From assembly GCF_026988655.1 (NCBI RefSeq), contig NZ_JALSKT010000083.1, forward strand, positions 18,426-82,425: a stretch of DNA of 64,000 nt, given 5' to 3'. The notes beneath the pieces are model-generated. The model was not told the origin of the DNA and ran no database searches. It was given only the letters and a program-made list of their open reading frames with translations. Below are positions 32,849-41,556 of this stretch, piece after piece (the first letter of the stretch is position 1; each line of letters starts with the position of its first letter). Both the position numbers and the translations under genes were made by a program. The stretch is from Sulfurimonas sp. GTDB taxonomy: Bacteria > Campylobacterota > Campylobacteria > Campylobacterales > Sulfurimonadaceae.

Positions 32849-34120
32849 ATGACATTCTTAAAATTTAACGTTAAAATGAGCAACAAAATGGAACAATTTT
32901 TACAAGAAGCAAAATCTTCAAGCAGAGTATTAAATACTTTGAGTGGACATGAAAAAAATAGAATCCTTAAAGAGATGGCAAATTCTTTGCGGGCAAATAC
33001 TATGAATCTTATAGAAGCCAACGCAATAGATATGATGGAAGGGGAAAAGAACAAACTCTCTTCGGCTTTGATGGATAGACTTTTTTTAGATGAAGAGCGT
33101 ATAGAGTCTATGGCTGTGGCTATAGAAGAGATAGCGGCACTCAAAGAACCTGTAGGTCGGGTACTTGATGGCTGGGTAACTGATGATGGTTTAAAGATTG
33201 AAAAAGTAAGTATTCCTATCGGAGTGATTGGGATTATTTATGAATCCCGTCCAAATGTGACGAGTGATACCGCAGCGCTTTGCTTTAAAAGCTCAAATGT
33301 TTGTGTGCTTAAAGGTGGAAAAGAAGCTGAACACTCAAACAAAGCTATTGCACTCGCACTAAAAGCTGTGTTGGAGAATAATGACCTGCCAAGTTCATTG
33401 ATCTCGCTTATTCCAGACAGTTCACGTGAGGGTGTTGCCAAACTTATCAAGATGGATAAGTATGTTGATCTGATTATTCCACGTGGTGGAGCAGGGCTTA
33501 TCAAGTATGTGAGTGAAAATGCAACTGTGAGTGTTGTCAAGCACGATAAGGGGCAGTGTCACACTTACATCGACAAAGATGCGAACATTTCAAACGCAGT
33601 AAAGATTGCTATCAATGCAAAAGTGCAAAGACCGGGTGTTTGTAATGCTATGGAGACTTTACTTGTCGATAAGGCAATAGCAAAAGAGACATTACCAATT
33701 TTAAAAGAGGCTTTTGATAAAACACATACAGAGTTAAAAGGTTGTGTCAATACACAAGAGATTATAGAGGTTGCAAATGCAACAGATGAAGATTATGATA
33801 CTGAATATCTGGCAAATATTTTAAATCTTAAAGTAGTGGAGGGCGTACAAGGTGCTATAGAGCATATCGTACGCTTTGGTTCGGGACATTCTGAGTCTAT
33901 CATCACTGAAAACATAACAACAGCAGAAGCATTTTTGAACAACATTGATGCAGCTGCAGTTTATGTTAATGCTTCGACACGTTTTACTGATGGTGGTGCA
34001 TTTGGTTTTGGTGCGGAAGTAGGTATCAGCACCAACAAACTTCATGCACGTGGACCGATGGGAATAGAAGGCCTAACAACGTATAAGTACAAAATCTATG
34101 GTCAAGGGCAAATAAGATAA
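32849..34120 (+). CDS. proA: Gamma-glutamyl phosphate reductase (true start probably 32876 or 32888)
   Basis: IGVIGIIYESRPNVTSDTAALCFKSSN, IIPRGGAGLI, ARGPMGIEGLTTYKY. Confidence 0.95.
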   Translation: MTFLKFNVKMSNKMEQFLQEAKSSSRVLNTLSGHEKNRILKEMANSLRANTMNLIEANAIDMMEGEKNKLSSALMDRLFLDEERIESMAVAIEEIAALKEPVGRVLDGWVTDDGLKIEKVSIPIGVIGIIYESRPNVTSDTAALCFKSSNVCVLKGGKEAEHSNKAIALALKAVLENNDLPSSLISLIPDSSREGVAKLIKMDKYVDLIIPRGGAGLIKYVSENATVSVVKHDKGQCHTYIDKDANISNAVKIAINAKVQRPGVCNAMETLLVDKAIAKETLPILKEAFDKTHTELKGCVNTQEIIEVANATDEDYDTEYLANILNLKVVEGVQGAIEHIVRFGSGHSESIITENITTAEAFLNNIDAAAVYVNASTRFTDGGAFGFGAEVGISTNKLHARGPMGIEGLTTYKYKIYGQGQIR

Positions 34121-34764
34121 TGCTCTGTATAGAAGAACTTAAAAAGGTTAGTTTCTTTGAAAACTTAGATGAGAAAGAGTTAAAACTTTTACTTTCTATA
34201 TCTAGAAAAAGAAACTTTTCTCAAGGTGAAGTGGTTTTTTATGAAAAAGAGATGCCAAGGCATCTTACTATGGTGCTTCAAGGAACTATAAAAATATATA
34301 AAATTGATCCTAAAAACAATGAGATAGTTTTACACCGTTTCATCCCTTCAAACTTTGTAGCTGAAATGGCTGTTTTTGAGGGTATCTGCTACCCAGCGTC
34401 TGCTGCGTTTGAAACAGAGGGCAGTGTACTAGAGATTGATTTTGAAAAGTTTAAGCAGCATTTTTTAAAAAATGAAGATATAGCCTTAGCCCTTTTTCGT
34501 TCTTTGACACAAAAAATAAAATATTTAGATAATGTAATCAATCTCAATGTCATACTTGATTCAACCGCAAGAGTTGCGAAGTATATTTGTGAAAACGATG
34601 ATGCTTTGAAGATGAAAAACAATCAGCTTGCACAGTACTTGCATATGACACCTGAAACGCTCTCTCGCATCCTTAAAAAGTTTGTAAAACTTGGGTTTGT
34701 AAAAAAATCAAAAAACACTTTTATGATTATAGATAAAGAAGCACTGACAATTCTTTACGAATAA
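34120..34764 (+). CDS. Crp/Fnr-family transcriptional regulator lacking an Fnr-type cysteine cluster
   Basis: cNMP-binding fold and HTH MTPETLSRILKKF with E..SR recognition residues. Confidence 0.88.
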   Translation: MLCIEELKKVSFFENLDEKELKLLLSISRKRNFSQGEVVFYEKEMPRHLTMVLQGTIKIYKIDPKNNEIVLHRFIPSNFVAEMAVFEGICYPASAAFETEGSVLEIDFEKFKQHFLKNEDIALALFRSLTQKIKYLDNVINLNVILDSTARVAKYICENDDALKMKNNQLAQYLHMTPETLSRILKKFVKLGFVKKSKNTFMIIDKEALTILYE

Positions 34765-34774
34765 TCTTACCGTA

Positions 34775-34788
34775 TTGATATAAGTCAA
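34775..34788 (+). promoter_or_regulatory. FNR/Crp-type box
   Basis: TTGATATAAGTCAA (9/10 to TTGAT-N4-ATCAA) upstream of TACAAT at 34811-34816. Confidence 0.6.
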
Positions 34789-34846
34789 CTTTTTTTTACC
34801 CTTTGTGTTTTACAATTGCACAAATTATTAAAAGAAGGATTGAATT

Positions 34847-35194
34847 ATGTCACATATTCCAAACGAAGCACAAAAAGTAGAAATTGAAGGTGCTACTGTA
34901 GATTTTTATAAATTAGAAAAAGATGGACAAAGTACCTATTACTTTGACACTTCAAAAGAGGGTCCCCCACATCCAATGGTTAATGCAATGGCAGGAATTG
35001 CTGCAATTAAAGGCACAAATGGTACAGTAGTAATGATAAATCATAAAGCACCAGGTGGACTTTTTGCAAAACTTGAAAATGATGTACAGTACGTTATAGA
35101 AGAGTTGTCTGATGGACTTGTCAAAGTTGTTTTTTCTTACAATCCAAATGCAACAGCAGAAACAGATTTGACGCAAACATCTTGTGCAGGATAA
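34847..35194 (+). CDS. Hypothetical protein
   Basis: 115-aa ORF with AGAAGGA RBS. Confidence 0.7.
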   Translation: MSHIPNEAQKVEIEGATVDFYKLEKDGQSTYYFDTSKEGPPHPMVNAMAGIAAIKGTNGTVVMINHKAPGGLFAKLENDVQYVIEELSDGLVKVVFSYNPNATAETDLTQTSCAG

Positions 35195-35203
35195 GCAAAC
35201 AAG

Positions 35204-36439
35204 ATGAACAGCATCTCGCAAGATTTTGCCCCTCCCTTTAAACTTATAGCTCCCTTTTTTATTATTGGGGGGTTTTTCTATATCCTCTCTAGTTTAGCTG
35301 TTTTCTTATTTGATGTTGATGATTTACTCTTTAGTTCCCCAGCTGTCATTAGTTTTATGCATCTCTTTTTATTAGGATTTGTTATGATGACCATCTTTGG
35401 CGCGATGGCTCAGCTTGTTCCAGTTGTTCTTGAAGTAGGGCATTTTGGTGTAGAGCTTTTTTATGCTATTTGGCCCTTGCTTCTCATAGGTACACTTTTG
35501 ATGGTATTTGGATTTTTATATTCGGCTGCCTTATTGCCCTATGGAGGGATGATTGTCCTTATCAGTATGATGATATTTGTTGGTGAGATATTTTTAACTA
35601 TAAAAAAAGTAGAGAAGCTTACACTTGTGATGAGTAGTGTTTTAATATCAAATACTTTTTTATTTTTTGGGATTATATTTGGCTTGCTAATGGCACTTGC
35701 GTATGCAGGGACAATTTCATTAGATATCTCACAAATGCTTCGTGCGCATATCTATTTAGTTGTGGGTGGTTACATTGGTGTTACTATCATGGGACTCTCC
35801 ATCGTCCTTGTACCTATGTTTACACTCTCACATAGTTTTTCATTAGTACCATTGAGAATTTCGATAAGTCTAATGAGTGTGGGTGTCGTAAGTGTCGTGC
35901 TATCATCCCTCTTTAATGCGAATGCTTTAGCATATCTAGGTTACTTTTTATCATTTTCTTCTTTGCTTTTTTATTTTTATATTATTTACATTATTTATAA
36001 AACGCGACCAAGAAAAGAGAACGATATTTATGCTATTTCTTTGATGTTTTCCTACTCTGCAATGCTCGTAGGCTTAGTCTTTGCCGTGCTTTATTTTATA
36101 CTCAATGAAGAGCGATTTATGTTAGCGTCTGCTTGGGTATTTTTCTTTGGCTTTTTTGGCTTTTTGATAACAGGGCATATCTATAAAATAATCCCATTTT
36201 TGGTATGGTTTGAGCGATTTTCTCCTCTTGTTGGAAAACAAAAGATTCCGATGCTCGCAGATATGATACCTCAAAAAAGTTCACAGGCACAGTTTGTTTT
36301 TTCAAGTGTTGGTGTAGTCTTGGTGACTATTGCTATAGTAACAAAGAGCGATATGCTTTTACATGGAGGTGCATCATTTTTATTTATCGGTGCGCTTGCT
36401 TTTGTAAGAAGTATGCTCTATATGATAAATTTTAAATAA
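35204..36439 (+). CDS. Polytopic membrane protein, heme-copper-oxidase subunit I-like / NnrS-like
   Basis: About 12 TM segments with conserved-looking His in MHLFLLGFVMMTIFGAMAQLVPVVLE, RAHIYLVVGGYIG, TGHIYKIIPFLVW. Confidence 0.6.
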   Translation: MNSISQDFAPPFKLIAPFFIIGGFFYILSSLAVFLFDVDDLLFSSPAVISFMHLFLLGFVMMTIFGAMAQLVPVVLEVGHFGVELFYAIWPLLLIGTLLMVFGFLYSAALLPYGGMIVLISMMIFVGEIFLTIKKVEKLTLVMSSVLISNTFLFFGIIFGLLMALAYAGTISLDISQMLRAHIYLVVGGYIGVTIMGLSIVLVPMFTLSHSFSLVPLRISISLMSVGVVSVVLSSLFNANALAYLGYFLSFSSLLFYFYIIYIIYKTRPRKENDIYAISLMFSYSAMLVGLVFAVLYFILNEERFMLASAWVFFFGFFGFLITGHIYKIIPFLVWFERFSPLVGKQKIPMLADMIPQKSSQAQFVFSSVGVVLVTIAIVTKSDMLLHGGASFLFIGALAFVRSMLYMINFK

Positions 36440-36450
36440 AGGATAGAAAA

Positions 36451-36753
36451 ATGATGTACACAAAAGATGAAATATTTCAAGCTATCTCAACTGTAATTGA
36501 TCCTGAAGTTGGTTTTAACCTTGTAGAGATGGGGCTTATATATGATGCCTCAAGCGATGATGAGGGAAATGTAAAAGTAACGATGACGCTCTCAACAAAA
36601 GCCTGTCCACTACATCAAATGATCCTTCAATGGGTTAAAGAAGCAGTTGAAAAACTACCTAATGTTAAAGATGTTGACATTGAAGTCGTTTGGGAACCAG
36701 CATGGAATATCTCAATGGCAGATGATAATGTTAAAAAAGCACTTGGTGCTTAG
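36451..36753 (+). CDS. MIP18/DUF59 family (SufT/PaaD-like) Fe-S assembly protein
   Basis: AISTVIDPEVGFNLVEMGLIYDA; TLSTKACPLH. Confidence 0.85.
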   Translation: MMYTKDEIFQAISTVIDPEVGFNLVEMGLIYDASSDDEGNVKVTMTLSTKACPLHQMILQWVKEAVEKLPNVKDVDIEVVWEPAWNISMADDNVKKALGA

Positions 36754-36814
36754 TAGGTCTTAATTCTTCTTAAACTATGTTATTATTGTGAAAATATAGC
36801 GAAAAGGCTAAAGT

Positions 36815-37384
36815 ATGAGTTATTTTCCAGCTTTTTTAAAGCTTGAGGGCAAAAAAATTTTGATTGTCGGTGGTGGAAACATTGCGTATGAAAAACTAGA
36901 GAAGCTTTTAGACTTTACTACAGATATTCACATTGTCGCAGTGGAGTTTTCTCAAATGATGACTGCAAAGATAAAAGAAAAAGGGCTGACTTATGAGCAA
37001 AGAACTTATAAAAAAGGTGATATTGCTGAGGTGGCTATTGTTATCATAGCAGTAGATGACATCTCCTTACAAGCTGAAATATTTGAAGAGTCAAAAGAGT
37101 ATAAATGTTTATGCAATGCTGTGGATTCGGTAAATTATTGTGATTTTATTTTTCCTTCATATATGAAAGAGGGTGATTTAACCATCGCTGTTTCAACATC
37201 AGGTGCATCACCTGCAATGGCAAAATACTTACGGACTTATTTGCAAGAGTTAATACCCAAAAATATTGGAAGATTTTTGCAGGAGATGAAGGTACTGCGT
37301 TTGACTTTGCCAAAAGGAAAAGAGAGAATGAAAACCTTAGATGAAAAAGCAAAAAACTACATCCAAGAGTGGAGTAAATTTTAA
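36815..37384 (+). CDS. Precorrin-2 dehydrogenase / sirohydrochlorin ferrochelatase (Met8/CysG N-terminal type)
   Basis: KLEGKKILIVGGGNIAYEKLEKLL; IFPSYMKEGDLTIAVSTSGASPAMAKYLR. Confidence 0.88.
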   Translation: MSYFPAFLKLEGKKILIVGGGNIAYEKLEKLLDFTTDIHIVAVEFSQMMTAKIKEKGLTYEQRTYKKGDIAEVAIVIIAVDDISLQAEIFEESKEYKCLCNAVDSVNYCDFIFPSYMKEGDLTIAVSTSGASPAMAKYLRTYLQELIPKNIGRFLQEMKVLRLTLPKGKERMKTLDEKAKNYIQEWSKF

Positions 37385-38293
37385 TTATAAATCAGTCGTA
37401 CATCCAAGTAAATCATATCCATCTTCTATACTTTGTGTTTTTTTTGCGACAAAGAGATAGATGGCTGCGTTGAGGCGAGCAAGTTTTATGTACTCATCTG
37501 AAGGGTTTTTTAGTTCTTGAAGTGAATCTTCGAGAGTGATCTTATCCCATGATTTCTTATAATGGATACCAAAATATTTCGGATCTATTGTAAATTCGCT
37601 AATATCATCATTAGCAACAATCCATAAATTTCCTTTACTAAATAGCTCTGGTGTTCCCTCGTTTCCCTGAATAAGTGCAAAATTTTTATATCTTTTAGAA
37701 AAAACAGCTGCATATTTTTTTACATAGGGCTTGTGAAATACACCTGTAATGGCATAATCACTTTGTGCAACACCAGAAAGCTTTTCTATAGTGTTAAACG
37801 CAGTACGTAAACCAAGTTTATTTCTAATGTCAGTAAGTTTGTGGAGCTTGTGAAAAAATTTTTCTCTATCGAAATAATGGATATTATGTTCAAGGTTCGT
37901 TTCATTTATAATCTCTTTAATAGGTATACCATTTTTTGCAGGTTGTTTATCATCACCAACTAGAATGAGATTGAGGTTTTGTTTTTGAAGTGCTTGTGCT
38001 GCGAGTGAAAAAATATAAGGATTTTTTACTTTACCATCAAACGGATAACCAAGTTCTATGGAGTTTTCAACTTTACTTTTGGTGGTGTTTTTATCAAAAG
38101 CTGCCAATGAGCCACGAAATTCATCAATTGTTTCAGGTTTTAGTCTCCATCCTAGCAAAAAAGCAGCGATTTGTTCACTTGAAACACTCTGGTTCAAAAT
38201 CTGTTGCATCATATCTTCTGCTTCATCAAAGCTTAAATCTCTGTTCCCTTTTGGTCCGGTACCCACTGCACGTATATAGTTAAAAAAATCCAT
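37385..38293 (-). CDS. TrpD/YbiB-like glycosyl transferase family protein
   Basis: VGTGPKGNRDLSFDEAEDMMQQILN, EQIAAFLLGWRLK. Confidence 0.7.
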   Translation of the reverse strand: MDFFNYIRAVGTGPKGNRDLSFDEAEDMMQQILNQSVSSEQIAAFLLGWRLKPETIDEFRGSLAAFDKNTTKSKVENSIELGYPFDGKVKNPYIFSLAAQALQKQNLNLILVGDDKQPAKNGIPIKEIINETNLEHNIHYFDREKFFHKLHKLTDIRNKLGLRTAFNTIEKLSGVAQSDYAITGVFHKPYVKKYAAVFSKRYKNFALIQGNEGTPELFSKGNLWIVANDDISEFTIDPKYFGIHYKKSWDKITLEDSLQELKNPSDEYIKLARLNAAIYLFVAKKTQSIEDGYDLLGCTTDL

Positions 38294-38296
38294 AGT

Positions 38297-39037
38297 TTAC
38301 CTCTCAAACCATTGTAGTTGCTCTCTAAGTGTAACAACTTTACCCACAATAATAAGTGCAGGGGTGGGAAGTCCTTTAGCTTTTTCAACGATATCCAAGA
38401 GTGTTCCTGTGACAACGCGTTGCTCTTTTGTTGTACCTCTTGATATAACAGCACAAGGATAATCATTTGGTTTACCTATTTCTCTAAGTTTAGAAGATAT
38501 TTTTTTGAGGTTGTGTAGCCCCATTAAAAAGACAATCGTCTCATCTGTTTTAAAGTTTTCCCAAGGGATTTGAGAAGTCTCTTTGTTTGGTGATTCATGT
38601 CCTGTAACTACTCTAAAACTCACCGCTACACCACGATGTGTAACAGGGATACCTGCATAAGCAGGAACACTGATAGCAGAGCTTATCCCTGGGATAATAT
38701 CGTACTCTATATTTCTTTTATGAAGATATGCACCCTCTTCACCACCACGACCAAAAACAAATGGATCTCCTCCTTTTAAACGGACGACTATACTATGCTT
38801 GAGGGCATTTTGATAGATAACTTCATTTATCTCATCTTGAGGGAGTGTATGCCGACCATCTTCTTTACCAACATAAACAAACTCACAGCCATCTTTTGCT
38901 ATTTCAAGTATTTCTGGATTGGCAAGTCTATCGTAGATGATGACATCTGCTTGTGTGATCACTTTATGGGCTTTAAGTGTCAAAAGCTCAATATCACCAG
39001 GACCTGCGCCTGTTAAGTATACTTTTGTAGTTTGCAT
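38297..39037 (-). CDS. cobA: Uroporphyrinogen-III C-methyltransferase
   Basis: VYLTGAGPGDIELLTLKA, VRLKGGDPFVFGRGGEE. Confidence 0.95.
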   Translation of the reverse strand: MQTTKVYLTGAGPGDIELLTLKAHKVITQADVIIYDRLANPEILEIAKDGCEFVYVGKEDGRHTLPQDEINEVIYQNALKHSIVVRLKGGDPFVFGRGGEEGAYLHKRNIEYDIIPGISSAISVPAYAGIPVTHRGVAVSFRVVTGHESPNKETSQIPWENFKTDETIVFLMGLHNLKKISSKLREIGKPNDYPCAVISRGTTKEQRVVTGTLLDIVEKAKGLPTPALIIVGKVVTLREQLQWFER

Positions 39038-39120
39038 GCTATTCTCTCTTTTGATTTTGCTTGAGTAATATACTATTTATATGATTTAAAAAAGTTTAGA
39101 ATTGAAAAATTAAAGAATTA

Positions 39121-40269
39121 CTAATGTTTAGCTAAATATTCTTTAATCTTTTCAACAGTTTTTCTGAGTGTTTCTTTATAATTAGCCAATGAATTTTCTA
39201 GATTCTCAAAGGCATTGTTTTTGATATATTGTTTTGCTTCTTGTGCTATTTTAGTGATTTGTTTAGCTCCGATGTTGGCACCCACTCCTGATATATCTAA
39301 AAGTAAAATATCCGCTTCATTGTATTTTGCTTCTTTGAAGAGTATTGCAAGTGCATCATCTGAATGGGCATAATCTTGAAGAAATTCATTTAAAATATCT
39401 GTGTAAAAAGCATTATCATTACCACATACATCAAGCCCTTTTTTTGTATTTAAAATTTCTATGCTTGTGGAACTTGCAGAAGATGATTGTGTTTTATCTT
39501 CTGTACTTACTGCGTTTAGAGTGTTGTATGCATATAATACGTCATATAAAGAATCCATTTTTAAAGGTTTTTCAAGATGCTCACTCATTCCTGCATCTTT
39601 CATTTTTTTGACATCATCTGCTGCAGTATCACCACTGAGAGCTACAATGACTATATGACTGTACTCAGGATTTTGTCTGATGATATTTGTTGCTTCAAAA
39701 CCATCGATATTTGGTATATGCGCATCCATAAGTATCATCATAAAGTTTGTATCTTTTTCTAAAGTATCTAAAACTTCTTGACCATCATTTGCTACGACTA
39801 TTTCTATCCCACTATCAGCTAAAAGTGCTAAGATTACTTTTTGATTGATTAGATTATCTTCGGCTAAGAGAATTCTTTTTCCGGAGAATTCTTTAAAATC
39901 GTCTTTTGTGATTTTTGCATGTGGAGGAACAGGTCGTTTTGTAAATGTAAGAGGCGCTGTTTTTTCTTCTTTTTCAAGTTCTTTCTCTTCTTCTTTTATT
40001 TCAGCAGCTGCATTTTGTGTTTGCACTGTTTTTTGAGGCATATCAAAAACATCTTCTGCATGTGTTTTTTTCTCAGTTGTATTTGTGTCATATTCATCTT
40101 CAACAATTGCTTCTATATCTAACTCAATTATCTTTTTTTTAGGTTCTTTTTTAAAAATTATATAAAGAATAATAATGATAAATATACCTAAAGCTGCGAG
40201 GATTTCATTTTGATAAGCTGCAATTTGAGAAAACATAAAAGACCTTTTTTTATTATTTTGCTCAATCAT
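39121..40269 (-). CDS. Membrane-anchored response-regulator receiver protein with degenerate HPt-like C-terminus
   Basis: N-terminal TM ILAALGIFIIIILYIIF; REC RILLAEDNLINQKV/LMDAHIPNIDGFEA; C-terminal LLLDISGVGANIGAKQI. Confidence 0.75.
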   Translation of the reverse strand: MIEQNNKKRSFMFSQIAAYQNEILAALGIFIIIILYIIFKKEPKKKIIELDIEAIVEDEYDTNTTEKKTHAEDVFDMPQKTVQTQNAAAEIKEEEKELEKEEKTAPLTFTKRPVPPHAKITKDDFKEFSGKRILLAEDNLINQKVILALLADSGIEIVVANDGQEVLDTLEKDTNFMMILMDAHIPNIDGFEATNIIRQNPEYSHIVIVALSGDTAADDVKKMKDAGMSEHLEKPLKMDSLYDVLYAYNTLNAVSTEDKTQSSSASSTSIEILNTKKGLDVCGNDNAFYTDILNEFLQDYAHSDDALAILFKEAKYNEADILLLDISGVGANIGAKQITKIAQEAKQYIKNNAFENLENSLANYKETLRKTVEKIKEYLAKH

Positions 40270-40339
40270 ACAGTATAAAAAATTAAACCTAAATCAATTT
40301 TGCTGTATAATCACTTAAAATATTTAGATAGGGTTTATT

Positions 40340-41263
40340 TTGCAAAACATTCCACACATACCAGTGCTTTACAGAGAAGTTATAGAAACTTTTAAAGATA
40401 TAGAAGATGGCATAATTATTGATTGTACAATGGGCTACGGTGGACACTCTTCAATGATTTTAGATGCAAACCCAAATATCAAACTCATAGGCATTGATCA
40501 AGATCAGACTGCCATTGACTTCTCAAGGGAGCGCTTAGAAAAATATGGTGAGCGCGTAGAGATAAGAAAAGGGCGCTTTTCAAATGTCATCAAAGAGATT
40601 TTGAGTGAGGTAAACGCAGCTGAGATTAAAGGGATACTCGCAGACATAGGTGTTTCATCTTTGCAGCTTGACCAAAAAGAGAGAGGCTTCTCTTATGAGA
40701 GCGAAAACCTTGATATGCGTATGGATAAAGGTGCCTCTCTTAGTGCGTCAAATGTTGTAAACGAATATGCAAAGTCTGAGCTTGAAAACATACTATTAGA
40801 GTATGGTGAGCTAAGAAACTACAAAAAGATTGCAGATGTCATCGTTCAAAATCGTCCTTTTACTTCAGCAAAAGAACTGAGTGAAGCAGTAAAGCCACAT
40901 ATGCCAAGAGGAAAGAAAATTCATCCTGCAACACTTTTAATGCAAGCCATACGCATAGAGGTCAATGATGAGCTAGGTGAATTAAAAACACTCTTGAAAA
41001 ACATCGAAGAAGCAGAACTTCCAGAGGCGAGAGTTGCCATCATCTCTTTTCATTCACTTGAAGACCGTATAGTAAAAAAAGAGTTTGTACGCTGGTCGAA
41101 GTCATGTATCTGTCCTGCGGAAGCTTTTCGTTGCAGTTGTGGTAATGATCACCAGCTTGGAAAGATTTTGACTAGAAAACCAGTAATGGCTCAAGATGAT
41201 GAGTTAAAAGAAAATGCAAGAAGTCGCAGTGCAAAAATGCGAGTATTTCAAATGGATAGATAA
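40340..41263 (+). CDS. rsmH: 16S rRNA (cytosine1402-N4)-methyltransferase
   Basis: HIPVLYREVIETF, DCTMGYGGHSSMIL, RGFSYESENLDMRMD. Confidence 0.96.
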   Translation: MQNIPHIPVLYREVIETFKDIEDGIIIDCTMGYGGHSSMILDANPNIKLIGIDQDQTAIDFSRERLEKYGERVEIRKGRFSNVIKEILSEVNAAEIKGILADIGVSSLQLDQKERGFSYESENLDMRMDKGASLSASNVVNEYAKSELENILLEYGELRNYKKIADVIVQNRPFTSAKELSEAVKPHMPRGKKIHPATLLMQAIRIEVNDELGELKTLLKNIEEAELPEARVAIISFHSLEDRIVKKEFVRWSKSCICPAEAFRCSCGNDHQLGKILTRKPVMAQDDELKENARSRSAKMRVFQMDR

Positions 41264-41541
41264 TGAGTGAAAAAGATGAACTTTTAGATGAGGTTGATGA
41301 TCTTTTTAGAGCTAAACGCAGCTTAGATTTCAACTACTTTCTTTATGTACTTTTAACCTTAGTCTTTGTTGCTATGTTTGCTTTTCCTAAGATTTATATT
41401 ACAGAGCAAATTTACTTTAAAAGTAGGGATATCTCAAAATTAAAAGTAGAGTATGATACGCTTAAAGAAGAAAATAAAATCATTAATGCTTCAGTAGAGT
41501 CGATAAAATTCAAAAACCAGATACTAGATACACTTTTTTAA
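41263..41541 (+). CDS. FtsL-like/septum protein
   Basis: Small bitopic protein with coiled-coil, immediately after rsmH. Confidence 0.6.
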   Translation: MSEKDELLDEVDDLFRAKRSLDFNYFLYVLLTLVFVAMFAFPKIYITEQIYFKSRDISKLKVEYDTLKEENKIINASVESIKFKNQILDTLF

Positions 41542-41556
41542 AATAAAGGAATACGT

